Position numbers and translations under genes: made by a program | Shown: piece after piece, positions 24,882 to 32,243 of the stretch | Layout: the number at the start of each line of letters is the position of its first letter | Numbering within the stretch: position 1 is the stretch's first letter | The notes under the pieces: model-generated | What the model was told of the DNA's origin: nothing | Seen by the model: only the letters and a program-made list of their open reading frames with translations | The model's database searches: none | Source: Zoogloea sp. | GTDB taxonomy: Bacteria; Pseudomonadota; Gammaproteobacteria; Burkholderiales; Rhodocyclaceae | Length of the DNA: 42,373 nucleotides | Assembly (NCBI RefSeq): GCF_030157465.1 | Contig: NZ_JAOAUU010000116.1 | Span: 1 to 42,373, forward strand | Direction: 5' to 3'

Positions 24882-25114
24882 GGTCAATCTCCGTTGGGGT
24901 GTTGCCTGTTGTTCCGGGGAGCCGGGGCAAGGTATGGGGCGATGCGCTCCGCACCGTCTGGTGCTGTCATGAAGCCAAATGTAGTCCATGGCTCGCTTTC
25001 AGGCATTGCAGAATCCTGTGAGATTATTGCCTGATTCTCCGAAACATTGCCCTGCCCGCGCTGACGGCAGCGAGAAGGCGCTAATCTCGGCGCTGCCGGC
25101 AAGAGGAAAAAACC
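24882..25114. promoter_or_regulatory. Divergent control region between iorA and the AraC-type gene
   Basis: A 233-bp spacer with the two starts facing away from each other. It contains a GAATC (25011-25015) / GATTC (25033-25037) pair flanking TGTGAGATTATTGCC, the most A/T-rich part and a plausible AraC-family binding site. The AraC-type gene has AGAGGA at 25102-25107 as ribosome-binding site. Promoters were not assigned with confidence. Confidence 0.4.
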
Positions 25115-26035
25115 ATGACCGAATCAGGCCCTTCCACCCACACCCCGTCCTTGAGGCTGGATGCCGCCCGCGTTGCGCTGGCCGATCTCATTGAACGATA
25201 TTGCCCCAGCGACGGCCCCAACCCGACGCCTGTCCCGGGCCTCAGCCTGTTCCGGGCATCCAGCACGAGTACGCCGATCTGCACCATTTACCGTTCGCTG
25301 CTGGCCATTGCCGCCCAGGGCACCAAACGCCTCAACCTGGCCGACGAGACCTTCCAGTACGACAGCCGGCATTACCTGATCACGTCGGTGGACCTGCCGG
25401 TGATGGGGCACATCACCGAAGCCTCGCCGGAGCGCCCCTATCTGTGCGCCGTGTTCGACATGGATGCCCGCAAGATCGGCGAGCTGGCCGGCACCCTGCA
25501 GTTGCCGCCGCCCCCGCCGGGAAGCGGCAGCCTCGGGCTGGGGGTCAGCCCGCTGACCGACACGGTGATGGACGCCGTACTGCGCATCGTCCGCCTGCTC
25601 GATACGCCGGAAGACATTCCGGTGCTGGCGCCGCTGTACGAGCAGGAGCTGCTGTATCGCCTGCTGACCGGCGCCCAGGGCCTGCGCCTGCGCAGCATCG
25701 CCGCCGCCGACAGCCAGGGCCACCGCACTGCGCGGGCCATCGAGTGGATCAAGGACAACTTCGACCAGCCCCTGTCCATCGACGCGCTGGCGGATGCGGC
25801 CAACATGAGCAAATCGTCGCTGCACCACCACTTCAAGGCCCTTACCGCCATGAGCCCGCTGCAGTACCAGAAGCAGCTGCGCCTGCAGGAGGCGCGCAAG
25901 ATGATGCTGACCGAAGCCCTCGACGCCGCCACCGTGGCGCGCCGGGTCGGCTACGAGAGCCCGTCCCAGTTCAGCCGTGAATACCGGCGCCTGTTCGGCG
26001 CGCCGCCCCTGCGGGATATTGCGCGAATGCGCTGA
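25115..26035 (+). CDS. AraC-family transcriptional regulator
   Basis: A 306-residue regulator. The N-terminal ligand-binding domain is of the AraC_N (YqhC-like) type (about 10-190: PVPGLSLFRASSTSTPICTIYRSLLAIAAQGTKRL, YLITSVDLPV, PEDIPVLAPLYEQELLYRLLTG). The C-terminal double helix-turn-helix (about 205-300) has AIEWIKDNFDQPLSIDALADAANMS, LHHHFKALTAMSPLQYQKQLRLQEAR and VGYESPSQFSREYRRLFGAPP. It is divergent from the molybdenum hydroxylase operon and is the natural candidate for its regulator. In known members of this subgroup aldehyde-type inducers are reported for YqhC, so an aldehyde ligand is possible (inference). Confidence 0.9.
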   Translation: MTESGPSTHTPSLRLDAARVALADLIERYCPSDGPNPTPVPGLSLFRASSTSTPICTIYRSLLAIAAQGTKRLNLADETFQYDSRHYLITSVDLPVMGHITEASPERPYLCAVFDMDARKIGELAGTLQLPPPPPGSGSLGLGVSPLTDTVMDAVLRIVRLLDTPEDIPVLAPLYEQELLYRLLTGAQGLRLRSIAAADSQGHRTARAIEWIKDNFDQPLSIDALADAANMSKSSLHHHFKALTAMSPLQYQKQLRLQEARKMMLTEALDAATVARRVGYESPSQFSREYRRLFGAPPLRDIARMR

Positions 26036-26070
26036 ACCTTGGTGGATGACCGAGCGCGTGCTGGCGGGCT

Positions 26071-27291
26071 TCAGCCCGGCTTCGCGCCCTCGGCCTCGCC
26101 AAAGGCTCCGTCGTCATAGGCCGTGCAATACGCGGCCCAATCCTTCTCCACCTGCCCGGCACACTCCCGCGCGGCCCCCAGCAGGGCCGTGCGCCACGCA
26201 CCCTGGCCAAAGGCGATCAACTCGTCGGCAATCGCCGAGCCATCGCGCCCGCCGCTGCGCAACTGGGCGGAGGCAAGGATACGGCCCATCTCCGCGATAA
26301 CCCCGCGCACGGCGTCGAAGCCGGAGCGCCCCTCGTCCAGGCTGATCCGGTCGCTGGTGGGCTGCAGATCCCGCAGCACGTAGGCGCGCTTTCCGACGCG
26401 GATCGGCTGGAGGAAGGCCGCGGAAACCGCCTGCATCCGCCGCTCCACTTCCACCACCCGTTCAGCCTGGGTTTTCCAGGCCGGCTGGGGCGTTTTGAGA
26501 TACGGCGTGAGGGACGAGGGCAAGGTCTCCTTCAGGTCGAGCAGGTAATTGCCGTCCGGCGAATCCTTGCCGCGCACCAGGATCACGTAGCGATCGACGC
26601 CCAGGCTGCCGGTGCCGGCAATGCGCCGGGCCACGTCGAGGACTTCGTAAAAACGCGGATCGTCCCGGGATTCAGCCAGATCGCCGATGAGTTGCGTCAC
26701 CGCTGCGCGCGCCTCGTCGCTGGCCGGCAGGGCCTTGCCGTTATCCACGCGCAGGCGGCGGCGCTTGCCCTTGAGCTCGGTCCGGCTGTCGAGAAAGGCC
26801 GGGCGCAGGCGCCCCTTTAGGCTGTCCAGCAGATCCCCGATCAGGCCGCGGGCGGTTTCCCGCTCGACCCAGCCGGCCTTGCCGGAAACCAGCGTCTGGC
26901 AATAGCCGTCGAGAAAGGCGTCGCAGAGTTCGCCGGCCTCTTTTTTCTTCACGTCCATCGACCCGGCGCCCACCAGCACGCTGGCCAGAAAACGCAGCAG
27001 ATCCCAGCTGGCCGGGGCCAGCGCGGATTCGTCGAAGTCGTTGATGTCGAAATAGACCAGCCGGTTGTCGCCCTTGTAGCTGCCGAAATTCTGCAGGTGC
27101 AGATCGCCGCAGCACCACACGGCCGGCGCCTCGGCCAGCACCGGCGCGTCTGGCAGGCGGCGGTAGAACAGGTGGCAGGTGCCGCGCAGAAAGACGAAGG
27201 GGCTGGTGCGCATGTTGGCGTACTTGAGCGCCAGACGCTCCGGGTCGCGGCCTGCATTGAAGGTCTGGATTGCGTGAATCACGTCAGGCAT
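26071..27291 (-). CDS. DUF2252 family protein with kinase-like motifs
   Basis: A 406-residue protein from ATG 27291. An in-frame GTG at 27321 is possible, and neither start has a clear ribosome-binding site. Features typical of DUF2252 are MRTSPFVFLRGTCHLFYRRL (28-47), CCGDLHLQNFG (60-70) and YFDINDFDES (80-89). The last two resemble the catalytic-loop HGDLHxxN and metal-binding IDxxD motifs of aminoglycoside-phosphotransferase-like kinases. Further conserved segments are VARRIAGTGSLGVDRYVILV and FGQGAWRTALLGAARE. Biochemical role is unknown; a small-molecule or protein kinase activity is a reasonable guess. It is convergent with the AraC gene and has no obvious operon partner. Confidence 0.82.
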   Translation of the reverse strand: MPDVIHAIQTFNAGRDPERLALKYANMRTSPFVFLRGTCHLFYRRLPDAPVLAEAPAVWCCGDLHLQNFGSYKGDNRLVYFDINDFDESALAPASWDLLRFLASVLVGAGSMDVKKKEAGELCDAFLDGYCQTLVSGKAGWVERETARGLIGDLLDSLKGRLRPAFLDSRTELKGKRRRLRVDNGKALPASDEARAAVTQLIGDLAESRDDPRFYEVLDVARRIAGTGSLGVDRYVILVRGKDSPDGNYLLDLKETLPSSLTPYLKTPQPAWKTQAERVVEVERRMQAVSAAFLQPIRVGKRAYVLRDLQPTSDRISLDEGRSGFDAVRGVIAEMGRILASAQLRSGGRDGSAIADELIAFGQGAWRTALLGAARECAGQVEKDWAAYCTAYDDGAFGEAEGAKPG

Positions 27292-27349
27292 GGCGGGGGG
27301 CTTTCGGGCAGAGGGAGTCACCCATGGTAGTCCACCCGCGAGAACGCAC

Positions 27350-27373
27350 GAGGCCCCGTCGCAACGGGGCCTC
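27350..27373 (-). terminator. Hairpin downstream of the 5'-nucleotidase gene
   Basis: GAGGCCCCGT (27350-27359) and ACGGGGCCTC (27364-27373) form a perfect 10-bp stem with a 4-base loop, 20 bp beyond the nucleotidase stop codon. The U-run is poor, so termination efficiency is uncertain. The spacer to the DUF2252 gene holds nothing else recognisable. Confidence 0.6.
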
Positions 27374-27393
27374 GCCGGTCAAAGCGGAAACGC

Positions 27394-29250
27394 TCAGGGC
27401 GTTTCGATGTACTGCTGCGTGCTGCGGCTGGCGCTGGCCGGCCGGCTCAACGGCGAGTTGCTGCGGACGTACTGCAGGAAGGAATCCGCATAGTCGAGGA
27501 AGGTGTCTTCCCGCTGGGCGGCGGGGATGGTCTTCAGGGTGTCGTACTTGTCGCCGCCTTCCGCGGTGAAGTTGTTGGTGATGAGCCGGTAGCTGGCAGC
27601 GGGATCAAGAGGCTTCCAGTTGCCGCTGGCGTCACGCACCTCGGGGCTGCCGATGCGGCTGCCGCGGGCCTGGTTCATGTCGACGGTAAAGCGCATGCCG
27701 CCGGTGTAGGGGTAAGCGCCGGTGCCGGTGCCGTTGATCACGGAATCGACGCCGTCTTCCAGCGCGGCCTTCATTTGCGCCCCCGTCAGCACGAGCCGGT
27801 AAAGGGTGTTCTTGAAGGGCAGCAGTTCGAAGACCTTGCCGACGGTGATGTTGCCGGCGCCGATATCCACCCGCACGCCTCCGGCGTTCTGCAGGCTGAT
27901 GTCGGCCCCGCCAAAGCGCTTGCCCTGTTCCAGGAAAGCGTCGGCCACCATTTGCTGGATGTCGCCGCCCTGGGCGATCACGGTGGCGTCGAGGTTGCAG
28001 ACGTCGCCCAGCCGGGAGCGGGTGGTGTCGCGCTTGGTGCCGGGCACGCGGCGCAGGCACAGGTTGTCGTTGGTGACACCGGCGATCTGCAGGCCGAGGG
28101 CATCCTTGGCGGCCTTGTAGGGGGCGAGCACGGCGGCCGCGGCGGCCGACGGGGTGGTGATGCGGAACACGCCGGACGCATTGAGCTGGCTGCGGAAGGC
28201 CGCCGCGTCGGCATCCGATGCCGTCGTCGCGCCGAGCTTGTAGGTGTCGCCCAGCAGCACTTGCGGGTTGCCGCTGCAGCGGGTGATGTTGCCTGCGCCG
28301 TCAAACTTCACCTGCAAGGCGCCGACCGCGTAGGAATACTGCCAGGCCTGGGCGATGCACACCGGCTTGCCGTCCTTGTCGGTGGCAGCCGTCGGGTAGG
28401 CGCCCGACGGGGTGAGGCCGAAGCCGGTCATGCTGTCCGGCCCGAGCAGGGTGTGCGAATCGCCACCGACGATCACGTCGACGCCGGAAAGCCGGGGCGC
28501 GATGGCCTTGTCGGCCGCGTAACCGAGGTGGGACATCAGCACGATCTTGTTCACGCCCTTGCCCCGCAGCGCGTCGATGGCCGCCTGGGCGCCGGTCGCT
28601 TCGTCGAGAAATTCGGTGGAGGCGTCCGGGCGGGAGGCGAACCGGGTCTTGTCCTTGACGGTGAGGCCGACGATGCCGATCTGCTGGCCGTCATTCTCGA
28701 CGATGGAATAGGCGGCGATGCGGCCGGCCAGCGCGGTGCCGGCTGCGGGCTTGACGTTGGCGGAGAGCACCGGGGTGCGGCAGGCGCCGGCATGCAGGAA
28801 GTCGATGAACTTGACCAGGCCCGCATCGGCGCTGTCGAACTCGTGGTTGCCGAGGGTAAAGGCGTCGAAGCAGACCGTGTTCATCATGTCCGCGTCGGCC
28901 TTGCCTTCGCTCTGGGTGAAATACAGGTCACCGGTCACGGCGTCGCCGGCGTGCAGCTTGAGCACGTTTTTCTGGCCGGCAGCGAGCGCCTCGATGGCGG
29001 CGGTGACGCGGGCAAAGCCGCCCAGTTCCACCGTCACCGCCTTGCTGGCGCCGGCTGCGTCCTTGAGCGTGAGGGTCGTCGTCTCGGCGTCGAGGCGCGA
29101 GTGGTGGTCGTTGATGTGCAGGATCGTCAGATCCAGCGGAGCCGGGCTGGAACCCGTACCGCCGCAGGCAGCGAGCGTAAGCGCACACAGGGAAACGGCC
29201 AGGGCCGGCATGGACAGCGGAGTTCGGAGGGTTTTCATCGGGGTCATCAA
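27394..29250 (-). CDS. Lipoprotein bifunctional metallophosphatase/5'-nucleotidase (UshA-like)
   Basis: A 618-residue protein from ATG 29250 (29238 is an alternative). The signal peptide ends in a lipobox LTLAAC with the lipidated Cys at about 29. The calcineurin-like domain (about 40-300) has LTILHINDHHSRLD, LHAGDAVTGDLYF, FTLGNHEFDSAD, VLMSHLGYAADK and VDVIVGGDSHTLL, covering the metal-ligand Asp, His and Asn residues. The C-terminal 5'-nucleotidase domain (about 370-590) has LQNAGGVRVDIGAGNITVGKVFELLPFKNTLYRL. The family hydrolyses extracellular nucleotides and UDP-sugars to nucleosides and phosphate, at the outer-membrane or periplasmic face. It is a single-gene unit. Exact substrate range is not readable from the sequence. 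Confidence 0.9.
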   Translation of the reverse strand: MMTPMKTLRTPLSMPALAVSLCALTLAACGGTGSSPAPLDLTILHINDHHSRLDAETTTLTLKDAAGASKAVTVELGGFARVTAAIEALAAGQKNVLKLHAGDAVTGDLYFTQSEGKADADMMNTVCFDAFTLGNHEFDSADAGLVKFIDFLHAGACRTPVLSANVKPAAGTALAGRIAAYSIVENDGQQIGIVGLTVKDKTRFASRPDASTEFLDEATGAQAAIDALRGKGVNKIVLMSHLGYAADKAIAPRLSGVDVIVGGDSHTLLGPDSMTGFGLTPSGAYPTAATDKDGKPVCIAQAWQYSYAVGALQVKFDGAGNITRCSGNPQVLLGDTYKLGATTASDADAAAFRSQLNASGVFRITTPSAAAAAVLAPYKAAKDALGLQIAGVTNDNLCLRRVPGTKRDTTRSRLGDVCNLDATVIAQGGDIQQMVADAFLEQGKRFGGADISLQNAGGVRVDIGAGNITVGKVFELLPFKNTLYRLVLTGAQMKAALEDGVDSVINGTGTGAYPYTGGMRFTVDMNQARGSRIGSPEVRDASGNWKPLDPAASYRLITNNFTAEGGDKYDTLKTIPAAQREDTFLDYADSFLQYVRSNSPLSRPASASRSTQQYIETP

Positions 29251-29322
29251 AGGTTTCGGATACCCACGAGGCTAGGTGCCTCCGGTTAAGCCCGTGTGAA
29301 ACCCCGACGCCCGACGCAAAAA

Positions 29323-31335
29323 TCAGATCAACACATTCACCGCCTGCAGCACGATCCGGCACAGGGCCGCGACGCCCAGCGCCACGGCCACCGACAGGCC
29401 CAGCGAAAACAGCGCGTCGCGCCGGCCGATGGTCTTGAGCATCACCGCGAAGGTGGACACGCAAGGCACGTAGAAGGTGAGGAAAACCAGGAAGGTGGCG
29501 ATCTGCACCCAGTCGAGGAGCGGCGCGATGTCCTGGGTGCCAAGGGCCTGATACACCATCAACAGCGACAGCTCCTTGCGCAGGACGCCGAACAGGATGG
29601 GCACCCCGAGCACCACCGGCAGGCCCAGCCACCAGTGGGTCACCGGCAGCAGCAGCGTGTTGATGATGTCGTCGGCCCCAAAGTGGGCCAGCAGCGCCAG
29701 CACCACGCTGCCCAGCACCAGCAGCGGCGTGACGATGGTCAGGATGTCGCTGGTGCGCTCCCAGGTGATGGCCAGCAGGCGCCGCCACTGGGGCATGGCG
29801 TAAGGCGGAATGGCCTGGATCATGCCGGGGCTGGCCTGCACATAGCGGCGCGTGAGCAGCTTGCCGGCCACCGCGATGATCAGCATGGTGAGCAGGAAGA
29901 TACCCAGCACGCCGCCCCAGCCCAGGTATTTGCCGCCAATGGCCAGCACGATGGCCGAGCGCGCCGAGCACGGCACGAAGGTGATCAGCAGCGAGGCGAC
30001 GATGCGCTCCCGCCCGCTCGAGCTGGCCGCCACCGCCGACAGCGCCGGCACGTTGCAGCCGAGCCCCAGCAAAAAGGGCACCGCCACGCCGCCGTGCAGG
30101 CCGATGCGGTGAAAGCCCCGGTCAACCACAAAGGCAACCCGGTGCATGATGCCCGACTCTTCAAGGCTCACCAGCAACAGCACCAGCGGCAGCATGTAGG
30201 GCACGACGATGCCCACCAGGCCCACCAGGCCGTCGGCCACCGCACGCCCCACCACCCCGGCGGTGGTGTCCGGCTCCCACTGCCCGACCCACGCCGCCAG
30301 GGGCGCCGAGGTGAGCGCATCGAGGCTGGTGCTGACCTCGAAAACCATGAACAACACCAGCGCGAACACGGCCAGGGTGCCCACCAGGCCCCAGCGCGGA
30401 TGCAGGAAGAGGCGGTCGAGGGCGCGCTTCCAGCCGGCTTTCTCGGCGGCGTGGCCGAGGCGGGTCACCCGCTCGTGGAGCGCCGCGGCGCGGTAATGCC
30501 GATCGGCGAAGATTTCTTCGGCCAGCGGGCGCGGCAACTGGCGGGCCGCCTCGGCGCGGGCAGCCTCGACGGCCGGCACCAGTGCCGGAAAACGCCGCAC
30601 CATTTCGGCAGCGAACCAGGTTTCGCCGCGCGCAATCTGGGTCAGCAGCAGCGAGCGGGGCACCCGGAAGGCGGCCTCCACGTCGGGCTGGTCGAGAATG
30701 GCATTGAGGGGAGCAAGGGCCTTGCGCAGGTGCGGGCCGGGCGACTGGGACAGCGGGCAACGCCCAGCGCGGAGCAGTTCGAGCGCGGTTTCGAAAAGGC
30801 TGCCGATGCCCTTGCCCATGTGGGCAACCGTGGGCACGACCGGCACGCCAAGGGCTTCCGAGAGCGCCGCGACGTTGATGTAGATGCCCTTTTCGCGGGC
30901 CTCGTCCAGACGGTTGAGGGCAATCACGAGGGGCCTGCCGAGCTGGCAGAGCTCCTGGGCAAAAGCCAGATTGGGTTCGAGGGCGGTGGCATCGACAACC
31001 TGGATCAGCAGGTCCGGGGCCTTGAAGCCCGCGGCACCATCGAGGAGTGCGCTCAGCACCAGGCGGTCGGCGTCCTCGAGATCGTGAAAGGTTTTGAGCG
31101 GCGGCAGATCGACCAGCGTGGCCTGCTCGAGACCGATATTCACCTGGCAGGTACTGAAGGACAGGTCGCTGCCGGCAAGGGCGCCGGCCTCGACCGAGGT
31201 GCTCGATGCGGCCTGGAAAATCGTGCTTTTGCCGGTTCGCGGCAGGCCCACCAGGGCGATCTGCGGGCGCCGGGCCCCACGCAGCAGGGTGCGCGGCAGC
31301 GGCACCCGGGCAACAACCGGAGCGGACGCTCCCAT
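29323..31335 (-). CDS. feoB: FeoB-like iron(II) transporter with divergent G domain
   Basis: A 670-residue inner-membrane protein; ATG at 31335 with a GTG directly before it. The N-terminal GTPase domain (about 25-195) has G1 GLPRTGKST (30-38), G3 DLPP (76-79) and G4 NRLD (141-144). G1 and G3 differ from the usual GNPNCGKT and DLPG, though the key Lys, Ser, Asp and NxxD are kept. The membrane part (about 310-665) has the two FeoB gate motifs: LGLGCNVPALSAVAAS and FVPCSARSAIVLA, plus a third cysteine segment YVPCVSTFAVMLKTIG. No FeoA or FeoC gene is adjacent. A Fur-box-like sequence lies about 70 bp upstream. Ferrous iron is the expected substrate; another divalent metal is possible. Confidence 0.85.
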   Translation of the reverse strand: MGASAPVVARVPLPRTLLRGARRPQIALVGLPRTGKSTIFQAASSTSVEAGALAGSDLSFSTCQVNIGLEQATLVDLPPLKTFHDLEDADRLVLSALLDGAAGFKAPDLLIQVVDATALEPNLAFAQELCQLGRPLVIALNRLDEAREKGIYINVAALSEALGVPVVPTVAHMGKGIGSLFETALELLRAGRCPLSQSPGPHLRKALAPLNAILDQPDVEAAFRVPRSLLLTQIARGETWFAAEMVRRFPALVPAVEAARAEAARQLPRPLAEEIFADRHYRAAALHERVTRLGHAAEKAGWKRALDRLFLHPRWGLVGTLAVFALVLFMVFEVSTSLDALTSAPLAAWVGQWEPDTTAGVVGRAVADGLVGLVGIVVPYMLPLVLLLVSLEESGIMHRVAFVVDRGFHRIGLHGGVAVPFLLGLGCNVPALSAVAASSSGRERIVASLLITFVPCSARSAIVLAIGGKYLGWGGVLGIFLLTMLIIAVAGKLLTRRYVQASPGMIQAIPPYAMPQWRRLLAITWERTSDILTIVTPLLVLGSVVLALLAHFGADDIINTLLLPVTHWWLGLPVVLGVPILFGVLRKELSLLMVYQALGTQDIAPLLDWVQIATFLVFLTFYVPCVSTFAVMLKTIGRRDALFSLGLSVAVALGVAALCRIVLQAVNVLI

Positions 31336-31403
31336 CACATCACCTGCCCGTCAAATCGCATCATCGAAAGCCGCCTGATCCTGAGCCAATGCCCTCGATT
31401 ATA

Positions 31404-31426
31404 TGCGAGAATAAGAACCATTCGCA
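31404..31426. promoter_or_regulatory. Fur-box-like site upstream of feoB
   Basis: The segment reads TGCGAGAATAAG then AACCATTCGCA. Its ends TGCGA/TCGCA and the inner GAAT/ATTC are inverted repeats. Aligned from 31407 to the Fur consensus GATAATGATAATCATTATC, 13 of 19 positions agree by eye. It sits 69-91 bp before the FeoB start, the expected place for iron-responsive repression. Confidence 0.55.
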
Positions 31427-31470
31427 AAAACAAGCGGGACTCACGAGTCAGGCCGGCACGAATGCTCCCG

Positions 31471-32130
31471 TCAGACCCGCAGGCCGGCGCGGGTCATCAG
31501 CAGCAGGGCCTGGGCGCGACTGGTAACACCGAGCGCGCGCAAGATCGCCGAAACATGCACCTTGACGGTACCTTCAGACAAGCCAAGAAACTCGGCGATA
31601 TCCCGGTTCGACTTGCCCTGTGCCACCAGTTCGAGCACCCGGCCTTGCGCCGCGGTGAGCTGGAAGCGCTCGGCGAAAGCCTGGCTGGCCCGCCGGTTAC
31701 GGTTGCCGCCGTCGACACCGGTACTGGTGCCGGTGGAGGCTTCGGGGGTGAACACACCCCCGGCAAGAACCGTTCGCACGGCCTCGATGAGCGTGTTGCT
31801 CGGGCTGGCCTTGGAAACAAAACCCGACGCACCGGCCTTCATCGCCCGGTGCACCGATTCCCGGTCGTCGAGCGCCGAAACCACCAGCGCCGGAACATCC
31901 GGAAAGCGCTTGGCAATCACGCCAAGCAGCGAAAAGCCGTTGATTTCCGGCAGCATCAGGTCGACCACCAGCAGATCGCAATCCGGGTCGGCCTCCAGCA
32001 GCGCCAGCGCGTCGGTGGCATTGCTCGCCTGCTGGCAATGCACACCCTCACCCACCTGGGCAAGGGTAAGCGCCAGGGCTTCCCTCACCAGCACATGGTC
32101 CTCGATAATCAGAATACGTGTCTGCATCAT
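31471..32130 (-). CDS. LuxR/NarL-family response regulator
   Basis: A 219-residue regulator. ATG at 32130 is taken, with ATG 32127 and TTG 32139 also possible. The receiver (about 1-120) has ILIIEDH, the phosphoacceptor Asp in LLVVDLMLPEINGF and the conserved Lys in GFVSKASP. A linker rich in Ser, Thr and Gly (about 130-150) precedes the LuxR helix-turn-helix (about 155-218): FQLTAAQGRVLELVAQGKSNRDIAEFLGLSEGTVKVHVSAILRALGV. It is divergent from the TonB receptor operon that ends in a hybrid kinase, its likely partner. No other kinase gene without a partner lies nearby. Confidence 0.9.
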   Translation of the reverse strand: MMQTRILIIEDHVLVREALALTLAQVGEGVHCQQASNATDALALLEADPDCDLLVVDLMLPEINGFSLLGVIAKRFPDVPALVVSALDDRESVHRAMKAGASGFVSKASPSNTLIEAVRTVLAGGVFTPEASTGTSTGVDGGNRNRRASQAFAERFQLTAAQGRVLELVAQGKSNRDIAEFLGLSEGTVKVHVSAILRALGVTSRAQALLLMTRAGLRV

Positions 32131-32163
32131 GGCCAGCAATTTAATGCGGGTAAAACCGGTTTC

Positions 32164-32189
32164 GGTAGGTGGCCGCAGTTTAGCCTACC
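32164..32189. promoter_or_regulatory. Inverted repeat in the divergent regulator/receptor promoter region
   Basis: GGTAGG (32164-32169) and CCTACC (32184-32189) are perfect inverted 6-mers with a 14-base spacer. They lie between the LuxR-type regulator and the TonB-dependent receptor. They may be an operator for that regulator. No promoter hexamers could be fixed. Confidence 0.35.
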
Positions 32190-32243
32190 CAGCCCCGCCC
32201 AAAACGTACAAAATCGCGGTTTGAGAGCCGATATGGCAAAACC

